Origin: an uncultured Bacteroides sp.
GTDB lineage: Bacteria; Bacteroidota; Bacteroidia; Bacteroidales; Bacteroidaceae
Direction: 5' to 3'
DNA: 64,000 bases
Assembly (NCBI RefSeq): GCF_963677715.1
Contig: NZ_OY782496.1
Span: 62,001 to 126,000, forward strand
A program made the position numbers and the translations under genes. The notes below the pieces were generated by a model. It saw nothing but the letters and a program-made list of their open reading frames with translations, did no database searches and had not been told where the DNA came from. Position 1 is the stretch's first letter. Each line of letters opens with the position of its first letter. Shown in pieces: positions 26,156 to 33,519 of the stretch.

Positions 26156-28675
26156 TCACTCACGCGGCTTTAAGATGTCACTTAAAGAGACTTGATAGTT
26201 TTCTCCTAAAGATTCGTGATACTCTTTGCAGAATTTGTCGTAAGCACTCTTAGCCAGACTTTTCTTTCCATTGTTGAACAGTACGGAACATTTTGCCAAA
26301 AGAGCTTCTTCATTCAACGGATCATGCCGAAACAAAGTATCGGCTATTTTGAGAATCAGTTCGTCATTTCCTATCCGTTGTTCAATAGTGAGCAAGTTAC
26401 TCAGAAGGTCTATAGACATACTGGAATATTCAGCTTTAAAATCATCCAACCATTCTTCCGGCGTGTTAGTGAGCAATGGACCATATAACAACAATTCTAC
26501 TGCCTGATAGAGCAATTCTTCATCATCTCCATTGCTCTGACGCACCTTTTCAATATAAACGAGAGCAGTACGATAATCACAAAACACATTTTCCGGCAAC
26601 CCGATGCGAAGGAATCCATTATCATTGACTATTTCCAACCCCCCCACATTCTCCAACAACAAGCGCAACTTACGGAGCGACACATTGCGGTTATTACGTG
26701 CAGCCTCCTCATCCTTATCCGACCAGATAATTTCGTCTACTTTCTTAATTGATATTCCTTCTTTGTCTTTCTCTCCATAAAGCAATAAGAGCATTAAGAG
26801 GCTCTTTAAGCGAGGAGTAAAATTAAAAGTAACATTCTTTCCGTCCTTATCTCTCACATCAAACGAACCCAAAAGCGATATGGATGACTTAGTGCGATCA
26901 AAAAACACTTTCTCACTTTGTACGTTCTCCACGGTCGTTTTTTTTACTCCCAATGATATCGCAGGTTTTCCAGCCAACGCCTTTTTATCACGTAACTTCT
27001 TCCGATAACAGAATAATCCGCATAACATAACTGTTCCGGCAACAAAGAAAAAAAATAACCGACTCTCATACCATGGTTCCGGTACGAATTGGGTTATCAC
27101 ACTATCTTCTATAAGCGGATAATTAATGGAATAAATTACAATATTATGGCTCAGGTCGTTCTGGCGCTTGTCCATCACAAGAAACATTTTACCGGAATTG
27201 GGAGCATAATAAAGATTATAGTCCATATCCTTAAAAGTTACACTGTTGTTAATAGGCTTGCTCACATAAGTCCAGCGAGGTTCTTTTATAGATACCTTTA
27301 TCAATATTCCGCCTTTCTCCAGACTGGCAGCATAAAACGAACTATCCTCCGGCTGAAAATACATGGTAGGTGCCATTACAAATTCAGTATTTACTTCTTT
27401 ACTATCTTCCCATAATTTATGCAATTTCTTCGTTTTCAAGTTCATCACATACATATCGCGGTAGCAATAAGCAGCCAGTTCCTGGCGCCCCGAAGTATTT
27501 CCTTTTCCCCCGAATATATAAAGATTATCGCCAACAATGGCCGATGCAGCCGAACAACGGGGAGATATTTCAGATCCATCGGTTATCTGTTCTACTTTCC
27601 CTGTTTTAATATCCAGCCGAAACAATTCATTCTTAAAATGATAAAATCCGTATCCACCGAAAGCATAAGCTACCGATTTCGGGTTGTTCATGGCCCAGGA
27701 ATGATTTCCATAGTTAGGTTCCTTAGTATTTTGTTCCTTCAAACTCCAACTTTGAGTGTTGAACGAGAAACGGGAAATCGTCTTGTTTTCTAACGAATAG
27801 GATAATATACAATTCGATAACGTATCATAATCTAAATGATTGGGATATATCATGGCCGGATAGCCCGACTTTACGGCAACAATTGACTGTTCGTTTTTCA
27901 AAGGATCAAAGATTGTGATCTTGTCTTTCCTTACCATGTAGAATAAAGTCTTTTGAGGATTAAAAGTTATTTGTATCGCATCCTTTGTCTTTTCAGTATA
28001 AATACTTTGCCACTCAATATGGTCGTTTATAATCCAATGAGGATTCCTGGCGATAGCCGGTATATGCTTTATCAGGTCATAGCAGAGCGTATCATTATGT
28101 TGCTTCAGTTCCCAATGACGAACCAGCTTTTTGCCTTCCAATATTTTGATGTCTTTTATGTTGATAGGCGGAGTATCTGTTTGCCGATCCAATAAAGAAG
28201 CACCGAAGAAAATACGAATATTATCCGTTTTTTCGAGCCGAAGAGGTACCAAAAGTTTCTTACCATCGTAAATAAGTTGTGCTTTGTTTATATCTGGAAA
28301 AATGGTGAACGAAACGAAAGCACTTTCCCAAGGTCCTACTTGCTTTTTTAACAGATATATCTTTTCATTGATAATCAAAGCAGGATAGTATTTATTATCC
28401 TCGTCCAGCGTAAATGCCAGATCTATTGTCTGCTTGTCATCTGTCCTTATGTCAAAAAGGGTTCCAAAAATCGGTTCATTGCGAACTGAAGTACTAAACT
28501 GTAATGTAAATTCTTGTCGAAGAGGAAATGACTTATTATTTTCCAGGACCAAAGAAGTCCGTCGATTACCGGGAACCGAGTGAGAGTTGAAATACAATCC
28601 ATAATCGAACTTAGAAGAATAGGCGCATTCAAACAAGCACAGAAAAATACTGATAATAAAGAATTGTTTTTTCAT
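26156..28675 (-). CDS. Membrane-spanning SARP-type regulator with periplasmic lectin/kelch sensor (copy A)
   Basis: This 839-residue one-component regulator combines export and DNA-binding parts. Residues 1-21 are a signal peptide or first helix. Residues 23-190 form a LamG-like beta-sandwich, and about 215-525 a kelch-like propeller with repeats such as VAYAFGGYGFYHFKNELFRL and DNLYIFGGKG. A single membrane helix follows (539-558, LFFFFVAGTVMLCGLFC). In the cytoplasm, residues 598-693 match an OmpR/SARP winged helix (ISLLGSFDVRDKDGK, TPRLKSLLMLLLLYG, ARNNRNVSLRKLRLLLENVG), and 697-835 a BTAD-type helical repeat region. There are no kinase, receiver or AraC domains, so it is not an HTCS. I infer ligand binding in the periplasm and direct promoter control. 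The paralogue is at 57224-59767. Confidence 0.85.
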   Translation of the reverse strand: MKKQFFIISIFLCLFECAYSSKFDYGLYFNSHSVPGNRRTSLVLENNKSFPLRQEFTLQFSTSVRNEPIFGTLFDIRTDDKQTIDLAFTLDEDNKYYPALIINEKIYLLKKQVGPWESAFVSFTIFPDINKAQLIYDGKKLLVPLRLEKTDNIRIFFGASLLDRQTDTPPINIKDIKILEGKKLVRHWELKQHNDTLCYDLIKHIPAIARNPHWIINDHIEWQSIYTEKTKDAIQITFNPQKTLFYMVRKDKITIFDPLKNEQSIVAVKSGYPAMIYPNHLDYDTLSNCILSYSLENKTISRFSFNTQSWSLKEQNTKEPNYGNHSWAMNNPKSVAYAFGGYGFYHFKNELFRLDIKTGKVEQITDGSEISPRCSAASAIVGDNLYIFGGKGNTSGRQELAAYCYRDMYVMNLKTKKLHKLWEDSKEVNTEFVMAPTMYFQPEDSSFYAASLEKGGILIKVSIKEPRWTYVSKPINNSVTFKDMDYNLYYAPNSGKMFLVMDKRQNDLSHNIVIYSINYPLIEDSVITQFVPEPWYESRLFFFFVAGTVMLCGLFCYRKKLRDKKALAGKPAISLGVKKTTVENVQSEKVFFDRTKSSISLLGSFDVRDKDGKNVTFNFTPRLKSLLMLLLLYGEKDKEGISIKKVDEIIWSDKDEEAARNNRNVSLRKLRLLLENVGGLEIVNDNGFLRIGLPENVFCDYRTALVYIEKVRQSNGDDEELLYQAVELLLYGPLLTNTPEEWLDDFKAEYSSMSIDLLSNLLTIEQRIGNDELILKIADTLFRHDPLNEEALLAKCSVLFNNGKKSLAKSAYDKFCKEYHESLGENYQVSLSDILKPRE

Positions 28676-28715
28676 GGTAAACAGAGAACTTCTGTTATAT
28701 TATGTTTTTCGTTTA

Positions 28716-28723
28716 CAAAGATA
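28716..28723 (-). promoter_or_regulatory. Candidate -7 element for regulator copy A (TATCTTTG)
   Basis: TATCTTTG matches TAnnTTTG and lies 40 bases before the regulator ATG, immediately after the hairpin that ends the upstream operon. A -33 TTTG at 19-21 bases is not obvious. Placement supports an independent promoter for the regulator. Confidence 0.5.
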
Positions 28724-28740
28724 ACACAATATAAGACAAA

Positions 28741-28775
28741 AAGGGTACTTGTTATTAAAATAACAAATACCCTTT
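28741..28775 (-). terminator. Long hairpin terminator of the GH3-GH2-GH95-GH43-GH71/99 operon
   Basis: On the minus strand AAGGGTATTTGTTAT pairs with ATAACAAGTACCCTT around a short AT loop, with one G-U pair, and is followed directly by TTT and G. It lies just after the stop of the GH71/99-like gene at 28788 and insulates the regulator from it. Confidence 0.9.
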
Positions 28776-28787
28776 CCTCCATTCTGT

Positions 28788-30080
28788 TTACTTACGCACC
28801 GGAAGCTTCAGCTCTAGTTTCTTTTCCCCGCGAAGCATACGGGCAGCTTCGCCGGTCAACCACAGGTAATGGTCGGAAGGCATGCCATCCATATCAATGA
28901 ACTTAGCCACGTTGTTAATAGGATGTTTATCGGAGCATTTAAAAATAGCAGTACCCTCATCTATTTCATCAAACATAGCCACATAAATCATGCCCGAACC
29001 TACTTGAATTGCCGTAGAAAGTTGTTGCCAATAAAACTTTCCTCCCATCCGTGGAATAGACCCTACAGGTTTGACATCATCCGGAAACTCAAAAGTACTT
29101 AGATTATGCCAGCTAAATCCGGGAGTAACGGCGGAAACATAATCAACATGATTTTCCCTACACCACTTCATGTCTTCAATAATCAAATCACGATAACGCG
29201 CCATATCATTATGCAACAAGGGGCTAAAGCGCTGTATAGTCCATGGAAGAAGCAAATCGGCCTGCTTGATAAGCGTATGCAGATAAGGATCAGGGACACA
29301 ATCGGCCTCCAGATTTCGCCAGAAAGTAGGGACCCCTAACATCACGGCACATCCGCCGTAAACAGGGTCGTTATGCAAAAAATCTATCAAATGTTCCAAA
29401 CCAATGTTGCGGATGTTATAAGGACGATCGGGAAAGCCAACTCCCCAAATAGCAACCACAGGTTTCCCATTATGATGCAAGTAGGTTTTAACTCCATCCT
29501 GATTCGTCACCTTTAGTTTATCTACCAACCATTTCCAGTCATCTATAATAGCGGAACAGTCTTCACCAGAGGCTGCCAATCCCGACAGATCATACATTAC
29601 AGCAATGGCACGCTCATACTTTGAGGCTTTGCTCAAAGCATTCTTCAGAATAACATTCTGAGGAGCCTTTTCATTATGATTCTTGGCAGAGCCAAAGAAA
29701 CGTTGCATAAATACACCATCAATCCCATACTCCTGCATCCATTTAAAATGCAGATCGGTAGTCGATTCATCGACCGAGCTGAAAACTTTCGCTTTACTAC
29801 CGTCCGCAAAAGAAAACGGAGTTTCATACGTTTTGGCATACTCGGTTACATCGGGCCATATATCGATGGTACAATTATTCTCATCAAAGACACGCCCTTT
29901 ACCATATTGTCCGAATCCTTGATTTGTTCCGTCTCCGGGTGCACGAAACCATCCCTGATAACCTGCCATTATCAGCCCTTTGTAAGAGGGATATTTAGTA
30001 TCCTTTGCGTGTTTCAATTGAGCATACCCCCAATTTTCAACAAACAAAAGGCACACTACTATAATTAATATTCTCTTCAT
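28788..30080 (-). CDS. GH71/GH99-like glycoside hydrolase, secreted (second paralogue)
   Basis: This 430-residue protein has a cleavable signal (ending NWGYAQ) and no lipobox, so a periplasmic location is likely. It shares the whole core of the paralogue at 19527: KGLIMAGYQGWF, DLHFKWMQEYGIDGVFMQRF, VMYDLSGLA, VTPGFSWHN and MFDEIDEGTAIFKC. The invariant E-x-x-EG pair suggests an intact active site by analogy to GH99; activity is not known for this branch. It is the last gene of a five-gene operon, 52 bases after GH43, and is followed by a strong terminator and the SARP-type regulator copy A. It is closer in sequence to the third paralogue (59954-61192) than to the lipoprotein form. Confidence 0.82.
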   Translation of the reverse strand: MKRILIIVVCLLFVENWGYAQLKHAKDTKYPSYKGLIMAGYQGWFRAPGDGTNQGFGQYGKGRVFDENNCTIDIWPDVTEYAKTYETPFSFADGSKAKVFSSVDESTTDLHFKWMQEYGIDGVFMQRFFGSAKNHNEKAPQNVILKNALSKASKYERAIAVMYDLSGLAASGEDCSAIIDDWKWLVDKLKVTNQDGVKTYLHHNGKPVVAIWGVGFPDRPYNIRNIGLEHLIDFLHNDPVYGGCAVMLGVPTFWRNLEADCVPDPYLHTLIKQADLLLPWTIQRFSPLLHNDMARYRDLIIEDMKWCRENHVDYVSAVTPGFSWHNLSTFEFPDDVKPVGSIPRMGGKFYWQQLSTAIQVGSGMIYVAMFDEIDEGTAIFKCSDKHPINNVAKFIDMDGMPSDHYLWLTGEAARMLRGEKKLELKLPVRK

Positions 30081-30132
30081 TCTGTATATAATATCCGATT
30101 ACAACTCATTTTTCCCCAATCTATCAATTAAA

Positions 30133-31098
30133 TTATTTTGTTTGCTCTACCATGCGTATGGTTCCATCTTCATTATAATAAAGCTTATCTACACAAATTG
30201 AACGTAACCAATCATAATGAGAAATAGAACTATTATGATAGAAAGCATACCATTGCCCTTTATATTCTACAATGGAACCATGATTTGTGTAACTATCGGT
30301 TGGTTCCATATAAACGCCCTGATAGGTCCAGGGGCCCAAAGGAGATTTACTGGTTGCATAGCACATACGATTATGTTTATCTCCTTCATCATGGTTATCG
30401 GAATAAGAAAGATAATAAATGCCATTGCGTTTATGCACCCATGTAGCTTCATGGAAGTCGTGAAGTCCTTCCATTGTTTTCATTGTACCATCAAGCTCTA
30501 CCATGTTATCTTTAAGCTTTCCGCCTTTACATACTCCGCCGCCACCGTTATAAATATAAGCCTGTCCGTCGTCATCAACAAACACACAAGGATCTATCAA
30601 CGGATCTAATCCTTTAATATAGCCTTGTACTGTAAATCCACTGGCCGGACTTTTACTTGTTGCTACGCCTATCTTCCAACTCTTGCTCCAATTCGTATCA
30701 CTTGGATGTGGAAAATAGAAATAATATGTACCGTTTTTATAGGCACAATCAGGAGCCCACATAAATCCCCCTTCTTTTCTGCCCCAAGGTACCTGGCTAG
30801 AGTTAAGAATTTCTCCATGGTCTTTCCAATGAACCATGTCATCGGTAGAAAACACATGGTAACGATCCATCAAATCGCACCCTCTTGCAGGCTCAATATC
30901 ATGAGAAGCATACACATACAAACGTCCATCCGCCCAAACATGTGCAGAAGGATCGGCTGTATACATGTGAGTAATAAACGGATTTTTGGCCATTGGCTTT
31001 TGCGGCGTTGCATCTTTCTCATTGATACCTTTAGCCTGACAACATAAAAATGATCCTGCAGTACAAGCTAGCAAAACAGAATAAAAAATCTTTTTCAT
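30133..31098 (-). CDS. GH43 family glycosidase (copy 1 of a paralogous pair)
   Basis: This 321-residue protein has a probable lipoprotein signal (SFLCC, Cys19 or Cys20). The five-bladed propeller shows the GH43 triad: Asp49 in YTADPSAHVW (base), Asp169 in LIDPCVFVDDDG (pKa modulator) and Glu217 in FHEATW (acid). The length is that of a bare catalytic domain with no binding module. GH43 enzymes are inverting alpha-L-arabinofuranosidases, beta-xylosidases or exo-beta-1,3-galactanases; the exact activity is not evident. A very similar protein lies at 42848-43828, with shared blocks such as LYVYASHD and EGGFMWAPDC. The gene sits 26 bases after GH95 in the operon. Confidence 0.93.
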   Translation of the reverse strand: MKKIFYSVLLACTAGSFLCCQAKGINEKDATPQKPMAKNPFITHMYTADPSAHVWADGRLYVYASHDIEPARGCDLMDRYHVFSTDDMVHWKDHGEILNSSQVPWGRKEGGFMWAPDCAYKNGTYYFYFPHPSDTNWSKSWKIGVATSKSPASGFTVQGYIKGLDPLIDPCVFVDDDGQAYIYNGGGGVCKGGKLKDNMVELDGTMKTMEGLHDFHEATWVHKRNGIYYLSYSDNHDEGDKHNRMCYATSKSPLGPWTYQGVYMEPTDSYTNHGSIVEYKGQWYAFYHNSSISHYDWLRSICVDKLYYNEDGTIRMVEQTK

Positions 31099-31124
31099 GA
31101 TCTTGATTATTAATTAAATGAATA

Positions 31125-33515
31125 CTATTGTCTATATTTTATTTTAAACGAAATGTTCTTTGCCTTGGGCAGCGTTACTACTTTAGAATAATCGGCCCCT
31201 GCTACAAGAGTGATTTTCTGTGTAATATCTGATTTTAATGTGCAAATGATCTGCTGTTTGGACAGATCCCAGCTTAACTTTTCAATCGTAACTCTGCTTC
31301 GGCCCTTCATGCCTGTAATGCATCCTTTATCGAGCCCCGGAATCAAAGCCGGAAGTAGTTCTATCACACCCGGAGAGGAAGAGACAAGCATTTCCATCAT
31401 AATGGTAGGAATGGTGTTGCATACATCTGTGCAAAACACTCCATGGTTATTATAATGTGACGAGCACAGGCTACTATAGTAATAGTCTTCCTTAAATAAG
31501 CGTAACAGCTTTCGATTCAATGAAGCCACGTTCTTAAGTCCGGCAGCAATGAGAGCGCTATGCAATAAACCGTGACCCGCATTTTCATAGTTAAACTTAT
31601 CTCTCTCGGCCAATGCTGCTTTAGCAGCCTCATACCAAACGGGTGTTCCCTTTTCGGAAAGCTCCCGATAAGGCCATACCATCATTAAGTGACTAGAGTG
31701 GCGATGATTATAGTTATCTTCCAGACCGGGCCATGACCATTCTTGTATAGCCCCCTCTTTATTAATCAAATATGGAGGAAGATCCGCCAGAATGCTGCTC
31801 CATCTCTCCACCCCTTCTCCCGGCTTCTGCTCAAGCTTCAGAATATGACAAGTCTCTATTAGCGTAGAGAGCAGGAACTTTGCTCCCGATATATCAAAAC
31901 ATGAATTATTCAATAGCGAAACCTTAAGATTAGCTGGCTGATTTTCGGGAGAAACGGAACCTGCAAAAATGTATTTCCCATCCTTGTCTTTGTATTTCAG
32001 AAAATCCTCGTAGAAATAGCCCATTTCTCTTAGCAACGGATAAAGTCGATTCTTTAGAAAAACAAGATCACCCGTAACCAAATAGTGTTCCCAAAAAGGA
32101 TACAAAAGCCATCCTTCTTCGCCGGTAGCATAGTGATAAGGATAAAAGTCATTAATACTTGCCATCAATCCGCTAGCCAGCCCCGGAGAGTTACCACAAG
32201 CCAGTAGTCCTCTGCAGCCTAATAATTTACGCGCATTTGCAGCAAAATCCTTTTCCCATGCTTCGTTTAGATGAAAATAGCCCTCCATTACTTCGGGCAT
32301 ATTGCTGATATTCCCACTGCTTACCTGTAAATTAAGATTAGCATCCAGATGATAAAAGCCTCCCCAACCAGCATTGCAATCACCGGTCCATATACCCAAC
32401 AAATCCGGTGGAGTAAGTTCGCTGGCAGAAGAAAGAAAATAATATCTACCTGCGTCGAAAAGACGTTCCCACAAAGCAGGTATAGGAACTTTTGATCGCT
32501 TTTGAACGGTCAATAATTCTTCATTGGTCAGATTGCGGGTAGAAGCGTCAGCTCCAAAATCTAGTTTCACACGATCATAAATAGTTTTATGGATAGCCTT
32601 TTGTCCGGCCAGCAGTTTCGGATAGTCGGCAGGTATCCGGTCTAATTCTTTCCGAAGTAGTCCGGCCCCCCATTGTTTTTCGCAATCTTCATAATACTTC
32701 TCAGTCCGGCAAAGCATAATTACAGAATTAGCACTCTTTATATACAAAGTATCTCCTTGTAAATAATGATTGCCTCCCGAAACCTTTATACGAACCACTC
32801 CTTCGTAACCATTATCATTAGTTTGCTTCGGATAATGTACGCGTATATTCAGATAACCCGCAGAAGAATGAGATGTAAAAGTCATACCTTTCGGGAAATT
32901 CATCCCGGCATCCGTAGCCAGACAAATGGCTGCATTCAACCTCCCCTTTGACGGAGCAGAAAGTTGGATAACAGATACATTATCTTTTCTGGAAACAAAT
33001 GCTTTCCTCAACCAATCGCCCCGATTATCGCTCCAACGGACACTTATCTCTCCCGTCTCAAAATCGCACGTACGAACATAATTGCGTACTTCTCCGTCTT
33101 GAGGAATACGAATCATCATCTTAAAGCCCGGGTGACGGCTTCCTTCTCCTCCATCATGCCATTGAGAAGAACTGACAGCCAAATCATTTGCTTCTTTAAA
33201 ACGCCCTTCTGCACAACACCTCTTAATACGATCCAACTGTTCCGAAGTAACTTTAGCAAAAGAACGGTCGTACGTTTTAGAAAAATTGAATTTACGGTCA
33301 TTAAAGACAATCGTCTCGTTCAGGGGATTACCAAAGACCATAATCCCCATTTTTCCATTACCGGACAAGAAAGCTTCTTCCCAATTCTTGTATACCAAAG
33401 GATAAGAATGTGAAAAACCTTTCCTAGCCACAGGATTACCTCCTACGACTGCATTCACTCCAAAAAGCAAAGCTAAGAAGAAAATATATCTATACTTAAA
33501 GAGACTAAAATTCAT
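31125..33515 (-). CDS. GH95 family alpha-L-fucosidase/galactosidase-type enzyme
   Basis: This 796-residue secreted protein (signal about 25 residues, ending AVVGG) has the GH95 layout. An N-terminal beta-sandwich contains EEAFLSGNGKMGIMVFGNP. An (alpha/alpha)6 barrel contains LLGIWTGDCNAGWGGFYHLD and YNHRHSSHLMMVWPY. The C-terminal part has VIELLPALIPG. GH95 enzymes are inverting alpha-1,2-L-fucosidases or alpha-L-galactosidases acting on plant xyloglucan, pectin or host glycans. The substitution pattern in the barrel (WTGDCNAGW where WNDSLNPPW-like is common) means specificity may differ from the classic fucosidase. It follows the GH2 gene by only 4 bases and precedes GH43, so it is co-transcribed with them. 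Confidence 0.9.
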   Translation of the reverse strand: MNFSLFKYRYIFFLALLFGVNAVVGGNPVARKGFSHSYPLVYKNWEEAFLSGNGKMGIMVFGNPLNETIVFNDRKFNFSKTYDRSFAKVTSEQLDRIKRCCAEGRFKEANDLAVSSSQWHDGGEGSRHPGFKMMIRIPQDGEVRNYVRTCDFETGEISVRWSDNRGDWLRKAFVSRKDNVSVIQLSAPSKGRLNAAICLATDAGMNFPKGMTFTSHSSAGYLNIRVHYPKQTNDNGYEGVVRIKVSGGNHYLQGDTLYIKSANSVIMLCRTEKYYEDCEKQWGAGLLRKELDRIPADYPKLLAGQKAIHKTIYDRVKLDFGADASTRNLTNEELLTVQKRSKVPIPALWERLFDAGRYYFLSSASELTPPDLLGIWTGDCNAGWGGFYHLDANLNLQVSSGNISNMPEVMEGYFHLNEAWEKDFAANARKLLGCRGLLACGNSPGLASGLMASINDFYPYHYATGEEGWLLYPFWEHYLVTGDLVFLKNRLYPLLREMGYFYEDFLKYKDKDGKYIFAGSVSPENQPANLKVSLLNNSCFDISGAKFLLSTLIETCHILKLEQKPGEGVERWSSILADLPPYLINKEGAIQEWSWPGLEDNYNHRHSSHLMMVWPYRELSEKGTPVWYEAAKAALAERDKFNYENAGHGLLHSALIAAGLKNVASLNRKLLRLFKEDYYYSSLCSSHYNNHGVFCTDVCNTIPTIMMEMLVSSSPGVIELLPALIPGLDKGCITGMKGRSRVTIEKLSWDLSKQQIICTLKSDITQKITLVAGADYSKVVTLPKAKNISFKIKYRQ

Positions 33516-33519
33516 ACTC

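Noticed and set aside
26156..28675. Hybrid two-component (HTCS) annotation for the large sensor protein
   Set aside because: No HisKA, HATPase, receiver or AraC helix-turn-helix motifs; the C-terminal part matches SARP/BTAD instead. The same holds for 57224-59767.
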